From: Bacillus marasmi
GTDB taxonomy: Bacteria > Bacillota > Bacilli > Bacillales > Cytobacillaceae
Reading direction: 5' to 3'
Assembly (NCBI RefSeq): GCF_902168435.1
Contig: NZ_LR656173.1
Coordinates: forward strand, 1 to 64,000
Length of the DNA stretch: 64,000 nt
The notes under the pieces: generated by a model
Databases searched by the model: none
What the model was told of the DNA's origin: nothing
The model's input: only the letters and a program-made list of their open reading frames with translations
Made by a program: the position numbers and the translations under genes
Part shown: in pieces, positions 52,624 to 61,997 of the stretch
How the letters are laid out: each line of letters begins with the position of its first letter
How positions within the stretch are numbered: position 1 is the stretch's first letter

Positions 52624-53400
52624 TTAATATAAATCTGTACGTCGGTCAGTGAAAATAGGGATTGTTTGCCGTACTTTATTAACATCATTCAAGTCAATTT
52701 CTACACAATACAACCCCTCTAAAGTTTGCTTATCCAGCAATATGTCCCCCCATGGACCAATAACCATAGAGTGACCGTTAAATTCATTACTCGGATCACT
52801 ACCGACACGATTCACAGCCACAATATAGCACTGATTTTCAATAGCTCGCGCTTGAAGGAGAACGCGCCAGTGATCAATACGTGACTTTGGCCATTGTGCG
52901 GGGATAAAAACGATTTTAGCACCATCCAGGGTATGTGCCCGTATCCATTCAGGGAACCGCAAGTCATAGCAAATAACCCCAGCGCAAGGAATATTGTCCA
53001 AATCGAAAAGATTTTTTTGATTACCTGGTTTCAGAACAAGATGCTCCTCCATTAGCCTAAATAAATGGACCTTATCATACTCTGAAACAATGGCGCCAGT
53101 TTTATTAGCTACAAACATCGTATTATAGAAGCCGTCAGCTTTTTTTGTAGAAACCGAACCACCAACGATATGTATTTGATAACGATTACTTAGTTTTGAT
53201 AAAAGCAGTTTTGTTTTCTCTCCATTGCGGTCTGCATGAATATCTAACTGACCTAAGGCATATCCGGTGTTCCACATTTCCGGAAAAACGATAATTTCGC
53301 ATCCAGCTTTTGCAGCTTCTGAAACAAAATACTCGATCGTTAGAAAATTCTTTTCGGGTTCTGCAAAGGCAATATTCATTTGTGCACAAGCAACTTTCAA
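52624..53400 (-). CDS. mtnU: Nitrilase-superfamily amidase, MtnU-like
   Basis: A 258-aa carbon-nitrogen hydrolase with the Glu-Lys-Cys triad: FPEMWNTGYALG (Glu), YDKVHLFRLMEEH (Lys) and CYDLRFPEWIRAH (Cys). Length and motifs agree with B. subtilis MtnU (YkrU, 259 aa), the omega-amidase that hydrolyses 2-oxo acid amides in methionine salvage. TTG 53400, with GAGGTG six bases upstream, is preferred over the GTG at 53409, which is part of that site. No other mtn gene or S-box leader is next to it, so the methionine link is by family only. Confidence 0.82.
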   Translation of the reverse strand: MKVACAQMNIAFAEPEKNFLTIEYFVSEAAKAGCEIIVFPEMWNTGYALGQLDIHADRNGEKTKLLLSKLSNRYQIHIVGGSVSTKKADGFYNTMFVANKTGAIVSEYDKVHLFRLMEEHLVLKPGNQKNLFDLDNIPCAGVICYDLRFPEWIRAHTLDGAKIVFIPAQWPKSRIDHWRVLLQARAIENQCYIVAVNRVGSDPSNEFNGHSMVIGPWGDILLDKQTLEGLYCVEIDLNDVNKVRQTIPIFTDRRTDLY

Positions 53401-53497
53401 AACATTCACCTCAACATTTTTATCTTAATGTTATGAGAATTAATCGGATTCTGCAATAAGAATTCCAATAAAGGTTCTCAGTAATCGTAACAAAATA

Positions 53498-53518
53498 GGA
53501 CACCATTTGATGGTGTCC
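53498..53518 (-). terminator. Terminator of the zinc-ribbon membrane gene
   Basis: GGACACCAT-TTG-ATGGTGTCC perfect 9-bp stem, followed on the minus strand by TATTTTG. It lies 14 bp after the gene at 53532. Confidence 0.7.
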
Positions 53519-53531
53519 ATAATTCTTTGGT

Positions 53532-53831
53532 TTAGATAAACATTGTGCCTGAAACAATGAAGCTAAATAAAGTCCCGATAACTGTACTGGCTGCGGCTAG
53601 TACCATTAGTACAATACCTTGTAATTCACTTCTTTCGTGGTAAATCATAAAGCCCATCGCCAAAGCTGCTACACCGAATAGAATTGGCATAAAAATTAAT
53701 GAAATCGCAAGGAATAACCATCCAAATACAACAAATGCAAGCCCGCTTTTTTTCTTTGCAACAACTCCGTCATGCGCTAAAGTAATGTTTCCGCAGTTTT
53801 GACAGTAAGACCCATTTTGAGAATTGTACAT
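53532..53831 (-). CDS. Small zinc-ribbon membrane protein
   Basis: A 99-aa protein. Residues ~8-14 hold a single CxxC knuckle (SYCQNCGN), followed by three hydrophobic helices (GLAFVVFGWLFLAISLIF; LFGVAALAMGFMIYH; GIVLMVLAAASTVIGTLF). The layout is that of DUF4190-like or zinc_ribbon-TM proteins common in Bacillus. Role unknown. Start ATG 53831 with GAGTGG upstream. Confidence 0.78.
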   Translation of the reverse strand: MYNSQNGSYCQNCGNITLAHDGVVAKKKSGLAFVVFGWLFLAISLIFMPILFGVAALAMGFMIYHERSELQGIVLMVLAAASTVIGTLFSFIVSGTMFI

Positions 53832-54052
53832 TTAATCCACTCCATTTATAAATTTTTTTCATTTATATAGAAAAAACTGGATGTCCATAGATTGAAAGTT
53901 TGTTCACAAATTAGACAAATTTTATTAATTTATTCATAGAATAACATAATATTTTGAAAAATCAAGAAAAAAGTTTAATGAAATAATATTGTAATAAAAT
54001 GTAAGCAACGTAATGATGTGGATAATGGAATAATGGTGGTATTTAAAGGGGA

Positions 54053-54076
54053 GAGGATGGAGCGAACTCCTTCCTC
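54053..54076 (-). terminator. Terminator of the BCCT transporter gene
   Basis: Minus-strand GAGGAAGGAG-TTCG-CTCCATCCTC with an internal A/A mismatch and the stable UUCG tetraloop, then TCCCCTTT. Confidence 0.65.
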
Positions 54077-54097
54077 ATTATGTAGGTATTTATAGCG

Positions 54098-55615
54098 CTA
54101 ATCTTGTTTGAATTTCGGTTTTGGTTTGTGATATAAACCGAGTTCTTTTTTCTCCAGTGCCAGTGAGCGATATAGGGACAATAGCATAAGTAGCATAATA
54201 AATGAAAATGGAAAGGCTGCAGCGATTAAAGCATTTTGCAATGCTTGTAACCCTCCGCTATAGAGCAAGATTAGAGCAACCGTTGATTGGGCAATTCCCC
54301 AAGTAAGTTTGACTCGATTTGGTGGGGTTAATGAACCATAGGTGGTTTGCATACCTAATACAAAAGTTGCGGAATCTGCTGATGTAATAAAAAAAGTACT
54401 TACCAGGATAACTGCTACTATAGATAGCATAGTTGACCAAGGATATTGATTAAAAATGGCAAATAGCACTTCCTCAGTCGAAAATTGAGTCAAATCCACT
54501 CCAACAGACTTTTGAACTTCGATTGCAGAAGTTCCAAATACAGTGAACCAAAAAAAGCTAACGAGTGCTGGTAATAATAAAACACCTATAATGAATTCTC
54601 GAATCGTTCTACCTTTTGAAACGCGAGCGATAAAAATTCCAACGAAAGGTGACCAAGAAATCCACCAAGCCCAATAAAAAATCGTCCAATTATTAATCCA
54701 GTCGCGATGATTCGCGTTAAGGGGTGCTATTCGAAAACTCATTTGAATAATATTTTGTACGTATCCTCCAATTGTATCTGTAAACATATTTAAGATATGG
54801 ATTGTTGGTCCCACAAAGAACATTAAAAGAAGGAGAGCGATAGCTAAAAACATATTCGCATTACTTAAATATTTAATACCTTTACCTAGACCAGACCATG
54901 CGGAGATCATAAATAAAATAGTTACAATAAAAATAATGATAAATTGCACCTTGAAATTGTTCGGAACCCCTAAGAGAAAGGACAAACCGCCATTAATTTG
55001 TGCAGCTCCAAAACCTAATGTTGTTGCTACACCTATGACTGTGGCAAAAACAGCCAATACATCTACTAAAGTACCTAGTGGTCCATCCATGCTTTTACCA
55101 AGGATTGGTTTTAAAGTAGCCGAGATTAATCCAGGCTCTCCTTTGCGAAATTGAAAATATGCTAAAGCCAAAGCAACGATTGCATATATTCCCCAAGCGT
55201 GAATTCCCCAATGAAAAAATGTATATCTCATCGCTTCTTTATTCGCTTCATTTGTAGCACCTTCAGCTAAGGGGGGATTAATGTAGTGTGAAAGTGGTTC
55301 TGCTGCACCCCAAAATACTAGTCCAATCCCCATCCCAGCGCTGAAAAGCATGGCAAACCAGGATGCTCTTGAAAACTCAGGCTTCTCATCTTGCTTTCCA
55401 AGTTTAATCAAACCAACAGGACTGAAAATAAGAAAAAGACAAAATAACACGATAATAGATACCAATATTAGATAATACCAACCAAAGGCTGTCGTAAGAA
55501 AGGATTGTAGTCGATTTGTACCTTCTTCAAATATATTCGGAGCTGTTACACCGAAAATAACAGCAGCCAAAACAATGACAACCGAAATGTAAAAAACATT
55601 TGAAATTCTTTTCAT
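54098..55615 (-). CDS. opuD: BCCT-family glycine betaine transporter OpuD
   Basis: A 505-aa betaine/carnitine/choline transporter with twelve TM helices. Signatures: [21 protein letters not shown] (glycine-rich segment of TM3), [19 protein letters not shown], the BCCT box around [24 protein letters not shown] (its WWxxWxPFVG tryptophans bind the ligand), and [15 protein letters not shown]. Length and motifs agree with OpuD (512 aa in B. subtilis), a Na+-coupled betaine importer for osmoprotection. It is divergent from the riboswitch-gltP unit, about 255 bp away. Confidence 0.9.
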   Translation of the reverse strand: MKRISNVFYISVVIVLAAVIFGVTAPNIFEEGTNRLQSFLTTAFGWYYLILVSIIVLFCLFLIFSPVGLIKLGKQDEKPEFSRASWFAMLFSAGMGIGLVFWGAAEPLSHYINPPLAEGATNEANKEAMRYTFFHWGIHAWGIYAIVALALAYFQFRKGEPGLISATLKPILGKSMDGPLGTLVDVLAVFATVIGVATTLGFGAAQINGGLSFLLGVPNNFKVQFIIIFIVTILFMISAWSGLGKGIKYLSNANMFLAIALLLLMFFVGPTIHILNMFTDTIGGYVQNIIQMSFRIAPLNANHRDWINNWTIFYWAWWISWSPFVGIFIARVSKGRTIREFIIGVLLLPALVSFFWFTVFGTSAIEVQKSVGVDLTQFSTEEVLFAIFNQYPWSTMLSIVAVILVSTFFITSADSATFVLGMQTTYGSLTPPNRVKLTWGIAQSTVALILLYSGGLQALQNALIAAAFPFSFIMLLMLLSLYRSLALEKKELGLYHKPKPKFKQD

Positions 55616-55872
55616 TGATAAATTCCTTTCTTTTTAAAACTACCTAGAACGTAGTTTGGATAAAAACCTAAAAATTATCCTTTTTGTAAACGTTCTTATA
55701 AATAATTAAAAACTAGTATTTCCTATTTACACTTTTATGAAAATTTTAAACAAAAAAATGTCCGTAATAGGAAAATAAATATCAATTGACAAACGTTATG
55801 ATTTTTGATGTAATTATATTAGAATAGTTTACTGGTATTAATAGCAAACTTATATGAATTGAATAAAACATA

Positions 55873-56000
55873 CGCTTAATCTAGAACAGAGCGGGGGAAC
55901 CATTCGTACATTTTGTACATGGGGTGAATCCTTTTAAAGGTAGGGTACTCTCAAACCCGAACCCGGCAGCTAACCTCGTAAGCGATTGAGGGGAAGTACT
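55873..56000 (+). promoter_or_regulatory. ydaO/yuaA-class c-di-AMP riboswitch
   Basis: The conserved blocks occur in order: CGCTTAATCTAGAAC, GCGGGGGAACC, GGGGTGAATCC, GTAGGGTACTCT, ACCCGAACCCGG, CAGCTAACCTCGTAAGCG. The outer helix P1 is CGCTTA (55873-55878) with TAAGCG (55979-55984). This class senses c-di-AMP and usually turns expression off when the ligand is bound. It lies 5' of the terminator at 56006 and the symporter gene at 56118. Confidence 0.92.
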
Positions 56001-56005
56001 GTAGT

Positions 56006-56037
56006 AAAACACAGAGCTACCTCTGTGTTTTTTTGTT
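56006..56037 (+). terminator. Riboswitch expression-platform terminator
   Basis: AAAACACAGAG-CTAC-CTCTGTGTTTT, followed by more Ts. Directly downstream of the aptamer, so it is the off-state hairpin. Confidence 0.88.
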
Positions 56038-56117
56038 GCCTAAATTTATTGAATGCTCAATGTATTTACAATTTTAGACAACGATAAACTATTTTAATAA
56101 AATAAGGAGGAAGGTTA

Positions 56118-57377
56118 TTGAAACTATCAACGAAAATTATTATTGCTCTCATCGCTGGGGCTGTCACGGGACTTGTAATGAATCTTTATGGTAGCTCATT
56201 ATTTCCGTTACTCGATTCATTTCTGTTTACACCATTAGGGAAGTTGTTTTTGAACCTTATTAATATGCTTGTTGTCCCGATTGTGTTTTTCTCTATTACA
56301 TTGGGCGCAGCAGGATTAGGAGACCCGAAAAAGCTGGGAAGAATAGGTTTAAAAACAATCAGTTACTTTTTGATTACTACTGCCATCGCGATAACGATTG
56401 GTATTAGCTTATCTTATTTTCTCCAACCTGGAACAATTGGCCAATTTGACTTATCCACGGCACAGTACGAAGCGAAGGAAGCTCCTCCGATCGCAGATAC
56501 ACTTCTAAATATAATACCAACAAACCCTGTCAGAGCTTTTACTGAAGGAAATATGTTACAAATTATCGCATTTTCAATCTGTATTGGTTTTGCATTATCG
56601 GCTCTTGGAAATAAAGTTAAAGGTGTTTATCGAATTATCGAGCAAGGGAACGATTTAATGATGTTCCTCGTGAATACCGTGATGAAATTAGCACCTCTTG
56701 GTACCTTCGGCTTAATTGCATCAGCAGTTGGCAAACAGGGTTTTGATGCTATGAAAGCAATGGGTCTTTATATGACCGTCGTACTTTTAGCTTTATTATT
56801 ACATTCGATTTTCACTTATGGTGGCTCAGTTGCTTTATTTGCTAGGAAAAATCCAATTGAGTTTTTTAAAGGGTTCGCCCCGGCAATGGGGGTTGCCTTT
56901 AGTACATCTAGTAGTAACGCGACCTTACCCGTATCAATGAATGTTGCCCAGAAAAACTTAAAAGTACCTGAATCTATAAGTAGTTTTGTCCAACCGCTTG
57001 GAGCAACTATTAATATGGATGGAACAGCAATCATGCAAGGGGTTGCAACGATTTTTATTGCTCAAGTAGTAGGAGCCGATCTTACTTTAACCCAATTAAT
57101 TACTGTTGTATTAACGGCAGTTTTAGCAAGTATTGGTACAGCTGGCGTACCAGGAGTTGGACTGGTTATGCTAGCCATGGTGTTACAGACAGTTAACCTA
57201 CCTGTTGAAGGAATTGCCTTAATCATAGGAGTTGACCGTCTTCTGGATATGACGAGAACAGCAGTCAACATAACAGGAGATGCAGCATGTGCTGTAATCG
57301 TCGCAGAATCTGAGAGGAAACTTGAAGAAAATCAGATTGTCCAACCTAATTTATATGAAGAGGAAACAGCTGTTTAG
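56118..57377 (+). CDS. gltP: Dicarboxylate/glutamate:cation symporter (DAACS, GltP-like)
   Basis: A 419-aa DAACS transporter. The serine-rich reentrant loop is FSTSSSNATLPVSM, the TM7 motif ATINMDGTAIMQG, HP2 has GTAGVPGVGLVM, and the substrate-binding TM8 reads RLLDMTRTAVNITGDA. It imports glutamate (perhaps aspartate) with H+ or Na+. TTG 56118 is preceded by AAGGAGGAAGG. Its control by a c-di-AMP riboswitch links glutamate uptake to potassium/osmotic homeostasis. The gene is followed by the second ~480-bp repeat. Confidence 0.9.
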   Translation: MKLSTKIIIALIAGAVTGLVMNLYGSSLFPLLDSFLFTPLGKLFLNLINMLVVPIVFFSITLGAAGLGDPKKLGRIGLKTISYFLITTAIAITIGISLSYFLQPGTIGQFDLSTAQYEAKEAPPIADTLLNIIPTNPVRAFTEGNMLQIIAFSICIGFALSALGNKVKGVYRIIEQGNDLMMFLVNTVMKLAPLGTFGLIASAVGKQGFDAMKAMGLYMTVVLLALLLHSIFTYGGSVALFARKNPIEFFKGFAPAMGVAFSTSSSNATLPVSMNVAQKNLKVPESISSFVQPLGATINMDGTAIMQGVATIFIAQVVGADLTLTQLITVVLTAVLASIGTAGVPGVGLVMLAMVLQTVNLPVEGIALIIGVDRLLDMTRTAVNITGDAACAVIVAESERKLEENQIVQPNLYEEETAV

Positions 57378-57403
57378 CGCTTTTTCAAAATTAATAATAT
57401 ATA

Positions 57404-57863
57404 AGAGGCTGGGACATAGGTATTTCAGCTAAAAAAAATCGAACTATGATGCGAAATTCTAACTCTGAATTTCGCAATAGGTCGATTTTTTTATTTTTTT
57501 TACAAAAAACACTACCTTAAATATCTGTCCATTACATTGATGTGCAAAATTTTGGCATGTGTGGGTCCGTAAACCCGAATGTTGATTTCCTTGTGATTGA
57601 AAATAAGCGGAAGAATTCCGCTTATTTTGGGAAAAGCCCATATTTCCGTAAGAATAACGGGAGTTTTTCCGCTTATTTCGTAAAAATCACTGGATTTTGT
57701 CTTTTTGGGAGTAGTTAAGCGGAAATTTTACTCTTATTTCAGCTCAATTAGCCCCCCTTACATACAATAACGGGAAATTCTCCGCTTATTTAATCTCATA
57801 CCAATATAAATATCATTTGGTATTAATATCGGGCGGACAATTTAGTTCTATCCCAGCTTCTTA
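57404..57863. repeat. ~480-bp dispersed palindromic repeat, copy 2
   Basis: Homologous to 13091-13574. The ends TAAGAGGCTGGGACA (57402) and TATCCCAGCTTCTTA (57849-57863) are inverted repeats of each other. Inside lie the hairpin around CGAACTATGATGCGAAATTC, and four units spaced 50-60 bp (near 57602, 57652, 57715, 57767) related to AATAAGCGGAAGAATTCCGC. It separates the convergent gltP and DUF2512 genes and contains no plausible ORF. Confidence 0.82.
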
Positions 57864-57900
57864 TCATATTTCAATGGTCTTAGTTGAATTACCAATTGTT

Positions 57901-58362
57901 TTACTGATTACCTTTGTTGTCATTTGTGTTTCTTACATCAGAATGGTTCGGAGCCAATTCCTCTGAAGCTTCGGTTTGATACTGTAAATTTCCAATCCGT
58001 CTGCCAGACTCGTTTTTTGATTCCAAAATATTATTTGCCATGTATCGATGGAATAGTAATTCAAAAAGGGCAACGCTGATTGCAGCAATGAAAGAAGGAT
58101 AGACTGAGTTCTCTCCAGTCGTGACGGATTCAATCAAAGCCCAAATAATGAAAAATGCCAACCCAAAATCTGCAATTGTGGCAATTAAATTATTTGTTCT
58201 AGGTAAAATCAATAAATCACCAATTACATATGCAGCAATCCCCAATATTAACGAAATTAAAAACACGTTTCCAAATGACATATCAAAAATTAAACCAAGT
58301 ATAACGTATAAGACAGCAAGGGTGGAAATGAACTTTATGATCATTGCTTTAACATGTTTCAT
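57901..58362 (-). CDS. DUF2512 membrane protein (YndM-like)
   Basis: A 153-aa protein with four TM helices: KFISTLAVLYVILGLIFD, VFLISLILGIAAYVIGDLLI, TIADFGLAFFIIWALI and SFIAAISVALFELLFHRYM. The LPRTNNLIATIADFG loop is typical of DUF2512/YndM. The C-terminal ~45 residues are polar and disordered. Some homologues belong to the sporulation sigma-E/G regulons, but the role is unknown. ATG 58362, with AGGAGGTGTTAAC upstream, is chosen over the longer frame from 58434. Confidence 0.85.
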   Translation of the reverse strand: MKHVKAMIIKFISTLAVLYVILGLIFDMSFGNVFLISLILGIAAYVIGDLLILPRTNNLIATIADFGLAFFIIWALIESVTTGENSVYPSFIAAISVALFELLFHRYMANNILESKNESGRRIGNLQYQTEASEELAPNHSDVRNTNDNKGNQ

Positions 58363-58623
58363 TGTTAACACCTCCTTTTTTCTATTTTTGTTCAAATAGA
58401 CAATCCTTATGTATTTTTTTATCTGATTCGCCATGAATTATCGTTATTTTCATGACAAGGCACAAGAATAGGACAAAACCATACAAAATCACAAATGATT
58501 CTCCATCCAACATACGGTTTTTGACTAAAAGTATCTCAGTATATGTTGGAGGAATTAACAAATTCTGGTGGAATACCTAAGTTAGATGTTGAGTAAACTG
58601 AAAAGTGGGAATATTCACATCGT

Positions 58624-58652
58624 TTGAAGTGCTTACATAATCGAAGTATAGA
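58624..58652 (+). promoter_or_regulatory. Promoter-like hexamers before the VanW gene
   Basis: TTGAAG (58624-58629), 17 bp, TATAGA (58647-58652), about 33 bp before the start codon. The rest of the 58363-58684 gap shows nothing else I can support. Confidence 0.45.
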
Positions 58653-58684
58653 AAAATATTTGTCAAAGGTCAGGTAGGGGAGAC

Positions 58685-59695
58685 ATGTTAAAACAAAAAT
58701 GGATAATTGCTATAATTTTGGCTGGAAGTTTAATTGGGGTAGCAGGGTGTGCTGAAAATTCAACGAAAGAAGTTGAAGCATACAATCGAACAGAAAAAGG
58801 GAAAAATGAGCAAGTTCAAAGTAAAGAAGAAACAAAGGGGGAGAATAAAAAGGAAGAACCAGAGGAAATCCTCGTTAAGGTGATGGATCCTACTACTAAG
58901 GCAGTGATTAGAACGATCAATCCACAGGAAATGGGATATGGTTTAGACAATCAACTATATCAGGCTGAACTTGAAAAATGGGCGAGAGAGCTTGCTGTCG
59001 GTAATGATACAACACCAGGTTATGACAAAAGAAATACACCTGATCGAATCGGATCGGAGGGCCAAATCATAAAAGGTACTCCCAGGGTTGAGCTTGAAGA
59101 AGCAGAATTAGTAACTCGTATCCTTGAGGCATCTGAAAAAGGAGGAAATGTCGATCTACCGTTAACGATTCAAGAAAGTCAATATCGTCCAGAAGACGTT
59201 CCATTTTTAGGAGAAGTTGTCGTTGCTACTTATACTACAAATTTTAACCCAAGTGTTGTCGGAAGAAATAAAAATATTGAGCTTTCTGCTGCAGCAATCC
59301 ACAATGTAATTGTTGGTGTAAACGATTATTTTTCTTTTAATACGACTGTAGGTCCAAGTGATGAAGCGCATGGGTACCAACCAGCTCAAGAGGCTGTAAA
59401 CGGACAATTAGTAATGGGAATAGGCGGAGGAATTTGCCAAACTTCCTCCACACTTTACAATGCAGTTGATCAAATTGGAGTTGCTTATGTTGAACTTCAC
59501 CACCACTCTGTGACGGTTGGATATGTACCAACTGGGCGTGATGCTACTGTGTCCTATGGCGGAGTCGATTTTCGGTTTCAGAACACAACAGGGGCTCCAT
59601 TTCTAATATCCACCATCTATAATCCTAATGGAACTTTAACAGTGGAAATAAAAACTTCAGCACAGTATGCAGGTGTAGTAAAGCGTGCGGTATAA
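58685..59695 (+). CDS. VanW-family lipoprotein
   Basis: A 336-aa protein. The N-terminal signal peptide ends in a lipobox GVAGC, then a charged Glu/Lys-rich linker to ~60. The VanW domain (~190-330) carries GEVVVATYTTNFNP, GRNKNIELSAAAIHNVIV, and the signature GIGGGICQTSSTLYNAV followed by ELHHHSVTVGYVP. It is anchored on the outer membrane face. VanW accompanies some vancomycin-resistance clusters, but stand-alone homologues (for example B. subtilis YoaR) have no defined activity. AGGTAGGGGAGAC precedes ATG 58685. Confidence 0.87.
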   Translation: MLKQKWIIAIILAGSLIGVAGCAENSTKEVEAYNRTEKGKNEQVQSKEETKGENKKEEPEEILVKVMDPTTKAVIRTINPQEMGYGLDNQLYQAELEKWARELAVGNDTTPGYDKRNTPDRIGSEGQIIKGTPRVELEEAELVTRILEASEKGGNVDLPLTIQESQYRPEDVPFLGEVVVATYTTNFNPSVVGRNKNIELSAAAIHNVIVGVNDYFSFNTTVGPSDEAHGYQPAQEAVNGQLVMGIGGGICQTSSTLYNAVDQIGVAYVELHHHSVTVGYVPTGRDATVSYGGVDFRFQNTTGAPFLISTIYNPNGTLTVEIKTSAQYAGVVKRAV

Positions 59696-59708
59696 TAATA
59701 TGAATGAT

Positions 59709-59745
59709 AAAGCAGCTCTGGACTTATTCCAGAGCTGCTTTTGTT
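59709..59745. terminator. Bidirectional terminator
   Basis: A perfect 14-bp stem AAAGCAGCTCTGGA / TCCAGAGCTGCTTT, loop CTTAT, between the convergent VanW and LtaS-like genes. Confidence 0.87.
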
Positions 59746-59747
59746 TG

Positions 59748-61706
59748 TTATTCTTCTTCAGATGTTTCGACGTTTGGATTATTGTAATTGTACTGAGTGC
59801 GGTCTACTGGGTTAAAATTCTCCGGTTTGTAAAATCTTAATAAGTCTCCGTTTACTACCCGGTCTGATAACTCTAACTTTTGCTCGACACTATCTGAATA
59901 TTTTTTTGCAATCTCAAGCTGTTCCTCATCTTCTATCTGTAGACCAGTTGTTGAATCATAGTATTTTCCATCTATTGAGGTAATCGCGGAACTTACAAAA
60001 TCACCGTTTCTAAATGGAACAATATCATCGTGTTGGTCCGATAATAAATCAGTACCAAATTGAACATATTGTTTAGAATCAATTCCAAGTAAATGAAGTA
60101 GGGTAGGCAGAAGATCAATTTGTCCACCGTACTCATGATTTACTCCGCCATCAATTCCAGGGACGCGAATGAACAATGGCACACGCTGAAGTCCAGTATT
60201 TTCAAAAGTGTTAATTTCTTTACCTAAAATTTGTTCCATTGCTTTATTATGATTTTGCGAAATACCGTAGTGGTCTCCGTACATAATGATAATAGAATTA
60301 TCATATAAACCAGATTCTTTTAAGTAGTTAAAGAATTGCTCTAAAGCCTCATCCGCATATCGAGCTGTTTGGAAGTAATTATCGACTGATTTATCACCAG
60401 TTGTTGCTGGAGCGATGGTCGTTTCTTCCTGTGGCATGTTATACGGATAATGATTTGAAACAGTAATAAATTTTGTATAGAATGGCTGCGGTAATGTATC
60501 TAATAGTGCAGTTGTTTGCTCATAAAAAGGTTTATCCATTAAACCATAGTCAGCCAGGTTTTCAGGTGTCATTTCATAATAATTTTCATCAAAGAAATTT
60601 TGATAGCCAAAAGATTTATAAATTTCATTTCGATTCCAGAAGCTTCCTGAATTCCCGTGGAATACCGCTGATGTATAGCCTTGTTGACCTAGAATTGCTG
60701 GCGCTGCCTGATAAGTATTCAAGCCTTTAGTTGTAAAGGCGGACCCTTGTGGCAAGCCATATAACGAGTTCTCAAGAATAAACTCAGCATCAGCTGTTTT
60801 TCCTTGAGCTGTTTGATGGAAGAAGTTATCAAAATAAAGCGTATTTTGATCTTTAATCATGGAGTTTAAGAATGGTGTAACTTCTTCTCCATGAAGCTTA
60901 TAATCAATGACAAATTCTTGAATAGATTCAAGATGTATATAAATGACATTCATGCCTTTACCTTTACCAAAATATATTGGGTTTGGTTCAGCATTGTTAG
61001 ATTTCGTAAAGTTGATTACTTCAGTAATATCATTACTATCAGCTAAAACTCGCTGCGCGGAGGCTTTCGTACTTTGAACTGCATCATAAATGGTGTAATT
61101 GTACATTCCTAAATACTTAACGATATAATTACGGTCGAAGCCACGTGTTAATAACTGTGGACGATCTGCCTCAGCAAGTCCAAGATTTGCACAAGTAATT
61201 CCAAGCGCTAAAGTGAATAACGCAACGGCTTTGCGTCGAGTTAAATCTTTTGTTTCTACCTTGATAAAACGGAATGATAGCAATACCAAAAGAAATAAAA
61301 AATCTATGAAGAATAAAACATCATATGGCTTTAATAATGAAGTAACACTCGTACTAACATCACCAAAATTTTGCGTTTGGGTCAAAGTAGGCAAGGTAAT
61401 AAAATCATTAAAAAACCGATAATATAGGACATTAGCATATAAAAGAAAACTCATAAGGAAATAATTGATGATTAGGAAGGTGTTTTTCTTCCTTCCTTTA
61501 AATAGTAAAGCCATTCCTAAAAACAATATCGATGATCCTAAAGGATTTATGAACAATAAAAGTTTTTGTATTGTGTTTTCAATACCTAAATCAAACTGTG
61601 TAAGCTGAATTAAATATGTTTTGATCCATAACAGGATTACCGCCATAAAGAAAAAGCCAAAATATTTGTTTAGAATAACTTGACCTTTTTGAACGACGTT
61701 ATTCAT
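59748..61706 (-). CDS. LTA synthase family protein (LtaS/YfnI/YqgS type)
   Basis: A 652-aa polyglycerolphosphate synthase. Five N-terminal TM helices (to ~165), then an extracellular sulfatase-like domain. Visible are NVIYIHLESIQEFVID (metal-binding Glu), the catalytic Thr in HQTAQGKTADAEF, AVFHGNSGSFWNRNEIY, KFITVSNHYPYN, and the Asp-His pair in IIMYGDHYGISQNHN. It transfers glycerolphosphate from phosphatidylglycerol to the lipoteichoic acid anchor. Which of the three Bacillus paralogues it corresponds to cannot be decided from motifs alone. AGAAGGTAGGTG precedes ATG 61706. Confidence 0.92.
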   Translation of the reverse strand: MNNVVQKGQVILNKYFGFFFMAVILLWIKTYLIQLTQFDLGIENTIQKLLLFINPLGSSILFLGMALLFKGRKKNTFLIINYFLMSFLLYANVLYYRFFNDFITLPTLTQTQNFGDVSTSVTSLLKPYDVLFFIDFLFLLVLLSFRFIKVETKDLTRRKAVALFTLALGITCANLGLAEADRPQLLTRGFDRNYIVKYLGMYNYTIYDAVQSTKASAQRVLADSNDITEVINFTKSNNAEPNPIYFGKGKGMNVIYIHLESIQEFVIDYKLHGEEVTPFLNSMIKDQNTLYFDNFFHQTAQGKTADAEFILENSLYGLPQGSAFTTKGLNTYQAAPAILGQQGYTSAVFHGNSGSFWNRNEIYKSFGYQNFFDENYYEMTPENLADYGLMDKPFYEQTTALLDTLPQPFYTKFITVSNHYPYNMPQEETTIAPATTGDKSVDNYFQTARYADEALEQFFNYLKESGLYDNSIIIMYGDHYGISQNHNKAMEQILGKEINTFENTGLQRVPLFIRVPGIDGGVNHEYGGQIDLLPTLLHLLGIDSKQYVQFGTDLLSDQHDDIVPFRNGDFVSSAITSIDGKYYDSTTGLQIEDEEQLEIAKKYSDSVEQKLELSDRVVNGDLLRFYKPENFNPVDRTQYNYNNPNVETSEEE

Positions 61707-61997
61707 GTAAGCACCTACCTTCTAGCAACTAATTATTGCATATTTTTCGCCTTTTTTAAATACGTTATTTGAACTAAATGATGAAGAAAATGGTGATTTT
61801 GGAGTATATTGTGCACATCTTAATTTCGAAAAATAGTACTGGTGCACAAGAGACTATCATACTACTTTTTTATAAAAAGTCAAGGTTTTACCGAAAATGC
61901 TCTAAGTCGAACCATCGCATTTTTTAAGCGAATTGATTATACTAAAATAGTGTTTGGTATAATGCTTATTTCTATTCAATTTGAAAGGAAATCGAAA

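Noticed and set aside
57595-57795. Regularly spaced similar units suggestive of a small CRISPR array
   Set aside because: The units are imperfect palindromes of unequal length, the intervening sequence is itself shared with the copy at 13 kb, and there are no cas genes.
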